A stretch of DNA of 64,000 nucleotides from NCBI RefSeq assembly GCF_029774175.1, contig NZ_CP103834.1:196501-260500 (forward strand), given 5' to 3'. Below the pieces are notes generated by a model that saw nothing but the letters and a program-made list of their open reading frames with translations, was not told the DNA's origin and ran no database searches. This document shows positions 8,313 through 17,363 of this stretch, in pieces; the stretch's first letter is position 1; each line of letters begins with the position of its first letter. This stretch comes from Actinobacillus genomosp. 1. Lineage in GTDB: Bacteria; Pseudomonadota; Gammaproteobacteria; Enterobacterales; Pasteurellaceae. The position numbers were made by a program, and so were the translations under genes.

Positions 8313-8346
8313 AAAAAAGGCTATTCGATAGAATAGCCTTTTTTGT
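8313..8346. terminator. Bidirectional terminator between fis and the NSS transporter gene
   Basis: The 10-bp arms AAGGCTATTC and GAATAGCCTT surround GATA (8317-8340), with A6 on the left and T6 on the right, so it can serve both convergent genes. Confidence 0.9.
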
Positions 8347-8350
8347 TACT

Positions 8351-9709
8351 TTAAAGAGAGTTGAAGAATATCACTAAGATAATGACCGGAATAACGAATT
8401 TGACGTAATTAAACCAAATATTCGTGAAGGTTTCTCCTGCGCCTAATTCTTTTTTCGCCTCATCTTTCAAAACGAATCCTACAAAAATCGCACTACCTAA
8501 TGCGGTAAGGATAAATAGAATATTACCGCTGATATAATCGAAAGCATCAAAAATACTTTTGTCCATGATACGAATATTTTGCCAAAGATTATCGCCTAAT
8601 ACCGACGGAATATTACCAATCACAAAAATCGTAAACAGCGTAACCGCAATCGCTTTTTTACGGCTCATTCGTGTCTTTTCCTGTAAAGAGGTAATAATCA
8701 CTTCATAAATTGTTAATGAAGTAGTCAGTGCGGCTACCACGAGTAAACTAAAGAAAATAATGGCAAAAACGGTGCCGCCCCACATATTGGAAAATACGAT
8801 CGGCAAACTTTGGAAAACAAGCGTAGGACCTGAATTCGGCGCAACGCCAAAACTAAATAATGAAGGGAAAATCATAAAACCGGCGAGAACCGCAATCAAG
8901 GTATTCATAATACCGGTAATGGTAGCGGTTTTAACTAAATTCTCGTTTTTATCTAAATAGCTGGAAAGCGTAATTAACACGCCGAAACCAAGGCTTAAGG
9001 CAAAGAATACTTGCCCTAATACGAATACGAAAAGTTTCGGTGTAATTTTTGAAAAGTCAGGCATCAGGTAAAATGCAATCCCTTCCGCTGCTCCCGGTAG
9101 AGTGACATTACGAATCACCATCACTAATAAAAAGATAAAGAGTAACGGCATAAGATATTTAACCGAACGTTCGATACCGTCCACAATGCCTTTAATCAAA
9201 ATGAAGTAGTTTACCAATACGAATAAAGCGGTATAACCGATAATCGCCATCGGACTGTTCTGAATACTTTCCTTATAGTAAGAGGCGGTCGTTTCAACCG
9301 TTATCGGTGTGGAAAGATCTAGAGCACCGCTGATTAAACTACCGATATAATTTAATACCCAGCCGCCCAATACCATATAGTAGGCTAAGATACCGAAAGC
9401 ACCGAGTAAGCCCATATAGCCTAAAATTTTCCAACCCGAATGGATCTTTTGACCGTTCGCAGAACCGCCGAAAGCATCAATCGCATTGACTTTAATACGA
9501 CGACCGATAACGTTTTCAACCAAAATCATCGGGATACCGATCACAATCATTGCGATACAAAATAAAAAGACGTAGGCTCCGCCGCCGTTTTCACCAACTA
9601 AATAAGGAAAACGCCAAGTTGCACCGAAACCGACGGTCGCTCCGGCAACCGTCATTACATAAGCCAATCTATTTGACCAAGATTGGCGTTCTACAGATTT
9701 ATTCGCCAT
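8351..9709 (-). CDS. Neurotransmitter:sodium symporter family (SLC6/LeuT-like) transporter
   Basis: A 452-residue inner-membrane transporter. The N-terminal segment VAGATVGFGATWRFPYLVGENGG is the SLC6 signature (TM1 with its unwound glycine-rich centre, WRFPYL). I count about 11 hydrophobic helices, the usual number in bacterial members such as MhsT. The family imports amino acids or related amines using sodium. Substrate cannot be assigned from sequence. It is monocistronic and converges on fis. No nearby gene hints at a substrate. Confidence 0.9.
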   Translation of the reverse strand: MANKSVERQSWSNRLAYVMTVAGATVGFGATWRFPYLVGENGGGAYVFLFCIAMIVIGIPMILVENVIGRRIKVNAIDAFGGSANGQKIHSGWKILGYMGLLGAFGILAYYMVLGGWVLNYIGSLISGALDLSTPITVETTASYYKESIQNSPMAIIGYTALFVLVNYFILIKGIVDGIERSVKYLMPLLFIFLLVMVIRNVTLPGAAEGIAFYLMPDFSKITPKLFVFVLGQVFFALSLGFGVLITLSSYLDKNENLVKTATITGIMNTLIAVLAGFMIFPSLFSFGVAPNSGPTLVFQSLPIVFSNMWGGTVFAIIFFSLLVVAALTTSLTIYEVIITSLQEKTRMSRKKAIAVTLFTIFVIGNIPSVLGDNLWQNIRIMDKSIFDAFDYISGNILFILTALGSAIFVGFVLKDEAKKELGAGETFTNIWFNYVKFVIPVIILVIFFNSL

Positions 9710-9772
9710 TATTACTCCTAAGCTAGGCTATTTCCGCGGATAAGCGGTAAGATTTTAAGAAATTTTTGCAAA

Positions 9773-10606
9773 TTATGAGAAGAGTGCAAACAGTTCATCG
9801 ACTTTGATACGAGAATCGGCTCGTTGCCCGATAGAACGCTGAACTTTAATTTTTTTTATTTTCGCACCATGATAAATTTGTCGGGTAAAAGCCGTATCGT
9901 GGTTTGAAATGAGTACGGGAATTTTATGTTTTTGCGCTTGTTTTGCGAGCTGGGCTAACTTTTCTTGCTGAACAAGACTAAATCCGCCGCCGGCGTAATG
10001 GGTAAAATTACTTTCCTGTTGTAAAGGCGCATAAGGCGGATCGCAGTAAACAATATAATTATCGGGAGCTTGATGCAAGCGGGCGAAAACTTGCTCAAAA
10101 TCGGCACAGATGAATTCGGCTTTTTGTGCTTTTTCTGCAAAAAAGCGTAATTCATTTTCGGGAAAATAATGTGTTTTGTAAGCACCAAACGGCACATTAT
10201 ATTCATGCTTTTGATTATAACGGCATAAACCGTTAAAGCCGAAACGGTTCAAATAAAGAAATAAAACCGACCGCCTAAATTTATCGGACGAATGATTAAA
10301 TTCTTGACGTCGTGCATAGTAAAAAGCAGCGGTATTCGCTTCGGTATCTAAGAACAGCGTTTTAGTTTCTTTAATATAATGTTCAACATCATATTTAATG
10401 ATATTAAATAAATTAATTAAATCGGGATTAATATCGGCAAGTAAATAACGCTCATAATCCGTATTTAAAAATACGGAGCCGGCTCCAACGAAAGGTTCAA
10501 CGAAACAAGCCCCCTGAGCAGGCTTAGGGGGCAAATGTTTACGAATTTCAGTGGTTAGGCGATATTTTCCTCCCGCCCACTTTAGAAAAGCTCTTCTATT
10601 ATTCAT
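9773..10606 (-). CDS. dam: DNA adenine methylase (GATC-specific)
   Basis: Methylates adenine in GATC, marking strands for mismatch repair and controlling replication timing and gene expression. I place the start at the ATG at 10606 because MNNRRAFLKWAGGKY aligns with the usual Dam N-terminus; a TTG start at 10633, inside aroB, would add nine unconserved residues. With this start the protein has 277 residues, the S-adenosylmethionine motif FVEPFVGAGSVF (35-46) and the catalytic DPPY (189-192). It begins 4 bases after the aroB stop, so aroK-aroB-dam form one leftward run, as in Haemophilus. No clear Shine-Dalgarno sequence precedes the ATG; translational coupling to aroB is likely. Confidence 0.95.
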   Translation of the reverse strand: MNNRRAFLKWAGGKYRLTTEIRKHLPPKPAQGACFVEPFVGAGSVFLNTDYERYLLADINPDLINLFNIIKYDVEHYIKETKTLFLDTEANTAAFYYARRQEFNHSSDKFRRSVLFLYLNRFGFNGLCRYNQKHEYNVPFGAYKTHYFPENELRFFAEKAQKAEFICADFEQVFARLHQAPDNYIVYCDPPYAPLQQESNFTHYAGGGFSLVQQEKLAQLAKQAQKHKIPVLISNHDTAFTRQIYHGAKIKKIKVQRSIGQRADSRIKVDELFALFS

Positions 10607-10610
10607 TGAA

Positions 10611-11699
10611 CTAACGTTGTGTGAATCTTTCAATCGCAGCTAAAACTTGCTGTTCCGACGCTTGTGCCGTAACGTAAGCTTCTCCGAGCGATTTTAATAA
10701 GACAAGACGTAATTGACCGCTTAATACTTTTTTATCTCGCCACATATAAGGTAAATATTCGCTCGGCTCCATCGTATCCGGAGAAATTGTCGGGAGTACG
10801 GCTTGTGCAAGTAATTTTTCCAAACGAGCGACATCTTGTGCGGATAAATTGCCTAGAATACGGGATAATTCCGCCGCTTCCAGCATCCCGACCGACACGG
10901 CTTCACCGTGTAACCAGTTTCCGTATCCCATATAAGCTTCGATCGCATGACCGAAGGTATGTCCTAAATTAAGTAATGCACGGTCGCCTTTCTCCGTTTC
11001 GTCACGTGCTACGACATCAGCTTTTAGCTGGCAACAGCGTTGAATACAATATTCCAGTTCGTGTTGTTTCAGCGCGACTAAGTGATGGATATTGTTTTCC
11101 AACCATTCGAAGAAATGAATATCGAAGATTGCACCATACTTAATTACTTCGGCAAGCCCGGCACTCACTTCTCGTTTAGGAAGCGTTTGTAAGGTATTCG
11201 TATCAATAATAACCAAAATAGGCTGATAGAACGCACCGATCATATTTTTGCCAAGCGGGTGATTAACCGCCGTTTTACCGCCGACCGACGAATCGACTTG
11301 TGCAAGCAAGGTCGTTGGAATTTGGATAAAACGAATACCGCGTTGATACGACGCTGCGGCATAGCCCGCTACATCACCGATCACTCCACCGCCTAAGGCG
11401 ATAAGTATCGTATCTCTATTGTGATTTTTCTCCAATAAGGCGGTAAAAATCATATTAAGAGAATCTAGCGTTTTATATTTCTCCCCGTCCGGGATGAGAA
11501 CGGAATCGACACTGCAACCTAATGAATTCAGCGTATCGGTTACTGTTGCAAGATAATGTGCGGCGACGGTCGGGTTTGAAACAATCATTACCTTATCGCC
11601 CGCTTTCAGCGAAGAATAGCTTTGCGGATCACTGAGTAAACCGGCTCCGATGCTAATCGGATAGCTACGCTCTTTTAATTCAACATTTACTTGCAACAT
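10611..11699 (-). CDS. aroB: 3-dehydroquinate synthase
   Basis: Second step of the shikimate pathway, an NAD- and divalent-metal-dependent cyclisation of DAHP. The frame is open from 11720, but the ATG at 11699 is preceded by GAGGAAG at the right spacing, and MLQVNVELKERSYPI is the normal family start, giving 362 residues. The NAD loop GGGVIGD (103-109), the metal-binding EVIKYGAI and the GHTFGHA histidine cluster are present. It follows aroK by 50 bp and precedes dam. Confidence 0.97.
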   Translation of the reverse strand: MLQVNVELKERSYPISIGAGLLSDPQSYSSLKAGDKVMIVSNPTVAAHYLATVTDTLNSLGCSVDSVLIPDGEKYKTLDSLNMIFTALLEKNHNRDTILIALGGGVIGDVAGYAAASYQRGIRFIQIPTTLLAQVDSSVGGKTAVNHPLGKNMIGAFYQPILVIIDTNTLQTLPKREVSAGLAEVIKYGAIFDIHFFEWLENNIHHLVALKQHELEYCIQRCCQLKADVVARDETEKGDRALLNLGHTFGHAIEAYMGYGNWLHGEAVSVGMLEAAELSRILGNLSAQDVARLEKLLAQAVLPTISPDTMEPSEYLPYMWRDKKVLSGQLRLVLLKSLGEAYVTAQASEQQVLAAIERFTQR

Positions 11700-11749
11700 A
11701 TTTATTACTTCCTCATTCAATATTTATAGGAAACCGAATCCCGAGAAAC

Positions 11750-12271
11750 CTATTGCAGATTATCAATCAGTTCGATGATGTGCGTTGCAACCAGTTTCGC
11801 ACTTTGCTCATCGGTTTGTAGCGTAATATCCGCAATTTCTTCATAAAGCGGATTACGCTCTTTGGCGAGTGCTTCCAAGGTTTCACGAGGATTTTCCGTT
11901 TGAAGTAACGGACGTTTTTTATCGCGCTGCGTTCTCTCGAATTGTTTATCTACCGTTGTTTCAAGATAGATAACAATACCTCGAGCAGATAATACATTGC
12001 GATTTTCTTTTGATAAAACGGAACCGCCGCCGGTTGATAATACAATACCTTGGTTTTGCGTAAGCTCATTAATAATGCGTTCTTCACGCTTACGGAAACC
12101 GGCTTCGCCTTCAAGATCAAAAATCCAGTCGATATCGGCACCGGCACGTTCTTCAATCACAGCGTCAGAATCAATAAATTCCATTCCTAACATTTGAGCG
12201 AGCTGACGACCGATGGTGCTTTTACCTGCACCCATAGGACCTATAAGGAAAATATTACGTTTTTCTGCCAT
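11750..12271 (-). CDS. aroK: Shikimate kinase I
   Basis: Phosphorylates shikimate at the 3-hydroxyl. 173 residues, typical AroK length. The P-loop GPMGAGKST (11-19), the shikimate-binding DSD after FI, the FRKRE segment and GGGSV are all present. First gene of aroK-aroB-dam. In many gammaproteobacteria this run follows the ponA/pilMNOPQ locus, and here ponA lies immediately upstream on the same strand, separated by 265 bp that contain two hairpins and an uptake-signal pair. Confidence 0.97.
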   Translation of the reverse strand: MAEKRNIFLIGPMGAGKSTIGRQLAQMLGMEFIDSDAVIEERAGADIDWIFDLEGEAGFRKREERIINELTQNQGIVLSTGGGSVLSKENRNVLSARGIVIYLETTVDKQFERTQRDKKRPLLQTENPRETLEALAKERNPLYEEIADITLQTDEQSAKLVATHIIELIDNLQ

Positions 12272-12331
12272 CGTTTGTTCTTCTTTTATTTAAAATATAT
12301 TATGTGACAAATTCAATTTGTGGAAAAAAAC

Positions 12332-12379
12332 GACCGCTAATGCTCAATTGCTTCGTGTTTTTAGCAACAGCAAGCGGTC
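12332..12379. repeat. Inverted pair of DNA uptake signals
   Basis: GACCGCT (12332-12338) and AGCGGTC (12373-12379) face each other in the ponA-aroK gap; the right copy is CAAGCGGTCT. The pair could form a long-looped hairpin. It lies in the region where ponA transcription should end and aroK transcription begin. Confidence 0.5.
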
Positions 12380-12453
12380 TGTTTTACGAAAAATTTTGCA
12401 AAATGGTTTTTCGATTTAATTTAGTATAATAAATACCACAAATTGCCCAAAAT

Positions 12454-12517
12454 AATTGGGTATGATTATCGCAAGAAACCATACCCAATTTCAACCTCAT
12501 AGGGAGATAATCCCTAA
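12454..12517 (-). terminator. Double hairpin downstream of ponA
   Basis: Two consecutive hairpins follow the ponA stop codon on the minus strand. The first is TAGGGA-TTATC-TCCCTA (plus-strand 12501-12517). The second has perfect 11-bp arms, AATTGGGTATG (12454-12464) and CATACCCAATT (12481-12491), around a 16-base loop. The second is followed by ATTATTTT rather than a pure T-run, so it may be an imperfect terminator or a structured 3' end. Confidence 0.5.
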
Positions 12518-12536
12518 AATTTCATAAATTATTTTT

Positions 12537-15104
12537 TTAGAATAATTCAAAGCTACCCGGTGAATTTAATAATTCTTTCGGTGGTAAACCTAAGCGTTGT
12601 TCTAAATGCGGTTTAGATTCTTGAGGTAGTTTGTAAGCTTTTTCTACGATATATTTTTTCGTCGGTTCGGTTCCTTTAATAAAGTATTCGGTTAGGTTAT
12701 TACCAAGGAAGCCGCTTACGCTATCAATTTTGGTTTCAATGATATTCGGCGGAGTTGCCTGCGTTCTTTCTTTTTTATCCGCTAACGCCACTTTCATATA
12801 TTTAATCCAAGCGGGCATTGCGGTTTTCGCTCCTGCTTCACCTTTACCTAAATCACGTTTATTATCATCAAAACCGACGTAAACCGTAGTAACGATATTA
12901 GCTCCGAAACCGGCATACCAAGTGACTTTCGAATTATTGGTCGTACCTGTTTTTCCACCGATGTCTTTACGTTTAAATTCATTCGCTAATGCTTTACTGG
13001 TTCCGTTCCAGGCTTGTCCCGGTTCTCCGTAAATCGCACTATTCAATGCGCTACGCATTAAGAAAGCAAGTTCACCGCTAATCACTCGAGGCGCATAACG
13101 GGTTTCCTGTCCGTTTTGTACCGCTTCAGTCATTAAACTCGGTGCATCGGATTTAACTGCAGGTTTAATTTCAAGTTCATCGTCATTCTCAGCCGGAGTA
13201 TCATTGGTTTCATCACTTTCCGACACTTCCGTAGATGCTTGCAATTGTGTTTCATCATGAATTTTCACACCGTCAAAATAGGTCGGTTCAGGATATTTCA
13301 CGCCGATATTACAATCTAGACAAGCAATAGCCGGATTGGCTTTAAATAATTCGTTACCTTGATTATCTAAAATACGTTCAATAATATAAGGATCGATTAA
13401 GTAACCGCCATTATCAAATACCGCATACCCTCGAGCCATTTCCAACGGGGTAAACGAAGCCGCCCCTAACGCAAGAGCTTCGGTTGCGACAAATTGCTCC
13501 CGATTAAAGCCGAAACGCTCAAGATATTCCGCAACATAATCTACGCCGGCCATCTGTAATGCTCGGATAGCGACCATATTCTTGGATTTACCGAGTGCGA
13601 CGCGTAAACGTAAAGGACCTTCATAACGATTATCCGCATTTTTAGGTGTCCACGGTTTTTGTCCCTTTTTAGTAATCGTAATCGGAGAATCGCTTAAGGT
13701 AGTCGAAAGACTTAAACCTTTATTCATTGCCGCGGCATAAATAAACGGTTTGATTGACGAACCGACTTGAACGAGTGATTGGGTTGCTCGATTAAAACGA
13801 CTTTGTTCGAAGCTGAATCCGCCGACAATCGCTTCAATCGCACCGTTATCACTATTTAACGATACTAATGCCGAATTTACTTCGGGAATCTGACCGAGTT
13901 GCCAATCTTTACCGTTTTTATGTTTACGAACCCAAATTTGTTCGCCCGCATTAAGTTTGATTTGTTTACCGAATACGGCATTTGATTTTTGCAGTTCCTC
14001 TTTATCGCCGTTAGGTAGCATAATGGTATAGCTATTTTTTCCGACGCTCGTAATCGCCGCTCCGATAAATGGATCGGAATTCGGTAATTTACTTAGATGA
14101 TCAATGATTTTTTCGTCGTCCCAAGCTTCTTTGCCGGTCCAAAGTTTTTCGGCTCCGCGCCAACCGTGGCGGCGATCATAATTAATTAAGTTTTCACTTA
14201 ATGCGTCTTGCGCCGCCTTTTGGTCGGTTGAAAGGACGGTGGCATATACTTTAAAGCCTTTATTATAGGCAACGTCTTCACCGTAGCGTTTGACCATCTC
14301 TTGGCGAACCATTTCAGTAACATAATCCGCTCGGAATTCTAACGTAGTTCCATAATAAGTCGCTTTTACCGGCTCCGCTTTCGCTTGCTCGTATTGTTGT
14401 TGAGTAATTTTTTTAACTTCCAACATTCGGCCAAGTACCACATTACGGCGATTTTCCGCACGTTTTACCGAATATAACGGATTCATCGTCGATGGTGCTT
14501 TCGGTAAACCGGCAATAATCGCCATTTCACCCAGAGTCAGCTGATCAAGGTTTTTACCAAAATAGGTTTTAGCGGCAGCGGCAACACCATGAGAACGATA
14601 ACCTAAATAAATTTTATTTAGGTAAAGCTCAAGAATTTCGTCTTTCGTTAGTACTTTTTCAATTTCGAGAGCAAGAATCGCTTCTTTTAGTTTTCGTTCT
14701 AAATTACGTTCGGGGGTTAAGAAGAAATTTCGAGCTAATTGTTGGGTAATGGTACTCGCCCCTTGGGTGTCGCCTTGGCTTGAACGCCAAATTGCTCGAA
14801 CAATTCCTTTCGGATCAATACCTTTATGCTCATAGAAGCGAACGTCTTCAGTCGCGATAACCGCATCAATCAGAGTTTGCGGAATTTCGGCTAATTTCAC
14901 CGGAATACGACGTTGCTCGCCCACTTCACCGATTAATTTGCCGTCTGCGGTAAAGATCTGCATTGGTTGTTGCAGTTCAACCGTTTTTAAGCTGGATACA
15001 TTCGGTAAACTTTCTCTGATATGCATATAAGCTAAACCGGCAGCAATGCCACCTAAAATAATAAGTGAAAGTAAGGCACTTAATATTATTTTTGCGATCT
15101 TCAT
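12537..15104 (-). CDS. ponA: Penicillin-binding protein 1A (bifunctional glycosyltransferase/transpeptidase)
   Basis: An 855-residue class A PBP that polymerises and cross-links peptidoglycan in the periplasm. After an N-terminal membrane anchor (about residues 5-27) comes the GT51 domain with its catalytic Glu86 in EDVRFYEHKGID and QGASTITQQLARN. The transpeptidase has SxxK at 449-452 (Ser449 nucleophile), SKN at 507-509 and KTGT at 718-721. A PBP1A-type OB insert lies between. A short acidic Glu/Asp/Ser/Thr stretch (about 624-646) precedes the last motif region and looks like a flexible insert. It is divergent from comA, the conserved ponA-comABCDE (mrcA-pilMNOPQ) arrangement. Confidence 0.97.
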   Translation of the reverse strand: MKIAKIILSALLSLIILGGIAAGLAYMHIRESLPNVSSLKTVELQQPMQIFTADGKLIGEVGEQRRIPVKLAEIPQTLIDAVIATEDVRFYEHKGIDPKGIVRAIWRSSQGDTQGASTITQQLARNFFLTPERNLERKLKEAILALEIEKVLTKDEILELYLNKIYLGYRSHGVAAAAKTYFGKNLDQLTLGEMAIIAGLPKAPSTMNPLYSVKRAENRRNVVLGRMLEVKKITQQQYEQAKAEPVKATYYGTTLEFRADYVTEMVRQEMVKRYGEDVAYNKGFKVYATVLSTDQKAAQDALSENLINYDRRHGWRGAEKLWTGKEAWDDEKIIDHLSKLPNSDPFIGAAITSVGKNSYTIMLPNGDKEELQKSNAVFGKQIKLNAGEQIWVRKHKNGKDWQLGQIPEVNSALVSLNSDNGAIEAIVGGFSFEQSRFNRATQSLVQVGSSIKPFIYAAAMNKGLSLSTTLSDSPITITKKGQKPWTPKNADNRYEGPLRLRVALGKSKNMVAIRALQMAGVDYVAEYLERFGFNREQFVATEALALGAASFTPLEMARGYAVFDNGGYLIDPYIIERILDNQGNELFKANPAIACLDCNIGVKYPEPTYFDGVKIHDETQLQASTEVSESDETNDTPAENDDELEIKPAVKSDAPSLMTEAVQNGQETRYAPRVISGELAFLMRSALNSAIYGEPGQAWNGTSKALANEFKRKDIGGKTGTTNNSKVTWYAGFGANIVTTVYVGFDDNKRDLGKGEAGAKTAMPAWIKYMKVALADKKERTQATPPNIIETKIDSVSGFLGNNLTEYFIKGTEPTKKYIVEKAYKLPQESKPHLEQRLGLPPKELLNSPGSFELF

Positions 15105-15242
15105 CGAAAAATTCTCTTCTGGTAAATGACGGAAATAAAAGTTATTGCCAAGATATAGCGACTATAAAAGTGTAATTATAAGCCAAAAACGTTAAAAAAA
15201 CCGCTTAAAAATCGAATAAAGTTGATTTAAGGAATTAAAATT

Positions 15243-15923
15243 GTGGAATTTTTCGCCAAATTACTTAAAAAGGAATCTGAAAATTGTTTGGTTGGAGTAA
15301 GTGAAAATCAGACCTATCGCTGTTTTTCCTTTGAATATCGACATCAAAGAAAAATTTATTGGCAAAAAATAGCAGAGAATAATCAATTTTCATTACCGCA
15401 AGCGGTTGAATTCCCAAAAAATTTAACATTTATTCGTTCTGTCCCTTTTCAATATATTTGGCGAAAATATTTGTTTTTACCGATAAGTTATGATCATGCG
15501 ATGATCTATCGCCAACTTTTACAGGTGTTACACCAAGAATTACCGATTTCACTTAAAGAGCTTTATTTTGATTATCAAATTTTTCCGTTAGCGGATGAAA
15601 GGTTAATTCGGGTAATCGTTTATGCTTTACGTAAAAACTATGCGGATTCTCTTCTAATTCAATCCGATACGATTCTTGACTGTCAGCTTTATTGTTTTGT
15701 TCGCGGTTTCAATTATTTATCAACGCTAGAATTGTCGCTAGAAGACAGGATTTACGCTTTGGAAGATAAGACGTTTAGATTAACGACTAAAGGCATTGAA
15801 TTTAATACGGATCTTACGCAAGCAAATTGTGATTTAAGCAAGCTTGAATTACCGAATTCGATAAAAGATCCGTTTTTATATTTAACCGCATTAGGGGCGA
15901 GTTTATGGAATGGCAGGGGATAA
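15243..15923 (+). CDS. comA: Competence protein ComA (PilM-like)
   Basis: First gene of the competence operon whose products build the inner-membrane platform connecting type IV pilus machinery to the secretin. The 226-residue protein is diverged in sequence; the identification rests mainly on position (divergent from ponA, followed by comB-E in order) and on size and composition matching Haemophilus ComA, a degenerate PilM-like cytoplasmic protein. The start is GTG at 15243 with AAGGAA 8 bases upstream. Its end overlaps comB by 19 bp. In Haemophilus this operon depends on CRP and Sxy; I could not find a convincing CRP-S site in the 138-bp gap. Confidence 0.85.
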   Translation: MEFFAKLLKKESENCLVGVSENQTYRCFSFEYRHQRKIYWQKIAENNQFSLPQAVEFPKNLTFIRSVPFQYIWRKYLFLPISYDHAMIYRQLLQVLHQELPISLKELYFDYQIFPLADERLIRVIVYALRKNYADSLLIQSDTILDCQLYCFVRGFNYLSTLELSLEDRIYALEDKTFRLTTKGIEFNTDLTQANCDLSKLELPNSIKDPFLYLTALGASLWNGRG

Positions 15924-16426
15924 ATTTAACCGATTTTCGTATAAGACGATGGAGACAAAAAATCTATAAACAATTTTACGGTTTGCTTTCGATTACAATC
16001 GTTGCGGTAGGTCTTGCTACTTATTTGCAACTAACCGCTTTGCAAATAAATCAACAAAACAGACCGCTTGCCAAGCAAAATCAGCAGCTTAAAACGGAAT
16101 TGGATACTTTGAATCGAAAGTTAGAACAATATCGACGTTCGCCAATATCTGATACGTCTTATGTATTGACGGAAAACCAAGTCACCGCATTTTTAAATTT
16201 ATTACAAAGTTTACCGTTACCGCAAGGCGGCATAGAAGAAGTGATTCTTGAATACAATGATATTCCCACGATGAAAATAGTCGGTCTCCTTATAAATTCG
16301 AGTCAATTTGAACAATTAGAGAAATATCTGGCTAAGCAAAAAGTATTTAAATTTGCATTAGTTAATTTTCAAATAAATGAACAACATCAAGTTGAATTTA
16401 GTTTTAATATTATGCTGAGAGAATAA
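15905..16426 (+). CDS. comB: Competence protein ComB (PilN-like)
   Basis: A 173-residue bitopic inner-membrane protein. A short cytoplasmic N-terminus (MEWQGINLTDFRIRRWRQK) precedes one membrane helix (about residues 24-46), then a periplasmic coiled-coil (QNRPLAKQNQQLKTELDTLNRK) and a small C-terminal domain, the PilN fold order. The N-terminal NLTDFR segment corresponds to the PilM-binding peptide of PilN proteins. It overlaps comA and is followed 3 bp later by comC, so it is translationally coupled. An uptake signal lies inside the gene and encodes part of the NRPLAK stretch. Confidence 0.87.
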   Translation: MEWQGINLTDFRIRRWRQKIYKQFYGLLSITIVAVGLATYLQLTALQINQQNRPLAKQNQQLKTELDTLNRKLEQYRRSPISDTSYVLTENQVTAFLNLLQSLPLPQGGIEEVILEYNDIPTMKIVGLLINSSQFEQLEKYLAKQKVFKFALVNFQINEQHQVEFSFNIMLRE

Positions 16427-16429
16427 ATA

Positions 16430-16957
16430 ATGTTTTCACTTAATAGCCTTTATTTATTACCGAATCACTCTTTATTTCGTATTTTATCTTTTATACAAAG
16501 CTATTTTAAGACAATTGCGCTAATGATATTTATTTCGATAATCAGTTATCCTTCTTATCAATATTTATATGAGTCTTACTTTGAGAAAGAATTATTCCTT
16601 ATCCATCAACAGCTAACCGAAGAAATAGATCAAAAACGTCGGCTTTATCAAAGCGTTACCCAATATCATCATAATTTAGAAGAAAAAGAACAGCACATTA
16701 GCCGGCTTAATCAACAATTACAAAATATATTTATTACGCATCAAGTAAAGTTGGAACAAATGCAATGGAGTTTAGAACCGGAAAAATCTATTGATTTTTC
16801 CTTAACTCATCAAGTATCGAATATATTTAAATTAATTAAGACATTATCTGAAATTAAATTATTAAAATTTAAAGAGATCCATTTAATTAAATTGGATCAG
16901 GAAAAGCAGTTGCAATTAAGAGCGAACGTTATTGTTATTGAGGATAAAAATGAATAA
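16430..16957 (+). CDS. comC: Competence protein ComC (PilO-like)
   Basis: A 175-residue bitopic membrane protein with a membrane helix at about residues 26-46, a periplasmic coiled-coil region (EEIDQKRRLYQSV...LEEKEQHISRLNQQLQ) and a small C-terminal domain. This matches PilO, the partner of PilN, though sequence similarity is weak. It is third in the comABCDE operon, 3 bp from comB and overlapping comD by 8 bp. Confidence 0.85.
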   Translation: MFSLNSLYLLPNHSLFRILSFIQSYFKTIALMIFISIISYPSYQYLYESYFEKELFLIHQQLTEEIDQKRRLYQSVTQYHHNLEEKEQHISRLNQQLQNIFITHQVKLEQMQWSLEPEKSIDFSLTHQVSNIFKLIKTLSEIKLLKFKEIHLIKLDQEKQLQLRANVIVIEDKNE

Positions 16958-17354
16958 ATATGCTTGGATCTTATTGTTTCTCTCATCAATAAGTATTGCG
17001 GATCCCTTTTACGGAGAGAAATTAACTGAAGAAAGCAACACATTTTCAACGGAGGCGGACATTGTAATAAATATGGAAAATTTAACCGCTTGTAGCTTAC
17101 CGCCACAACGAAATTCCCGTTATTTGCCGGCAAAATTGGCACAATTAAAATTTATCGGCGTTCTGAAAAAACAGGATAACTATAAAGCGATTTTTATGGA
17201 TGCTCAAAAGCAACTGTTTGATCTGCAAGTTAATGATTGGCTGAATGACGAGTTGATTCAGATCATAGAGATTGATTTAAAATCAATAAGTTACATTGAT
17301 TGGCAAACAGAGAAAAATTGCCAATCCCCGACTTCAATTACCTTAAAGTTATAG
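16950..17354 (+). CDS. comD: Competence protein ComD (PilP-like)
   Basis: A 134-residue exported protein. I start it at the ATG at 16950, which overlaps the comC stop and has GAGGAT just upstream; an upstream start at 16932 would spoil the signal peptide. The N-terminus (MNKYAWILLFLSSISIADP) is a signal sequence without a lipobox cysteine, unlike the PilP lipoproteins of other bacteria. The domain with YLPAKLAQLKFIGVLKKQ...QKQLFDLQVNDWL fits the PilP homology region that links PilN/O to the secretin. The next gene, comE, starts 9 bp later. Confidence 0.85.
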   Translation: MNKYAWILLFLSSISIADPFYGEKLTEESNTFSTEADIVINMENLTACSLPPQRNSRYLPAKLAQLKFIGVLKKQDNYKAIFMDAQKQLFDLQVNDWLNDELIQIIEIDLKSISYIDWQTEKNCQSPTSITLKL

Positions 17355-17363
17355 GCGGAAAAT

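Noticed and set aside
12465..12480. tRNA or other stable RNA gene in the ponA-aroK gap
   Set aside because: The hairpins do not form a cloverleaf and no T-loop motif is present. No tRNA was seen in any gap of the window.
15105..15242. Possible CRP-S sites before comA: TGCCA-N6-AGCGA near 15143 and ATCGA-N6-TTGAT near 15207-15222
   Set aside because: Each matches only about half of the half-site positions. The second would put the transcript start inside comA. Not enough to annotate.
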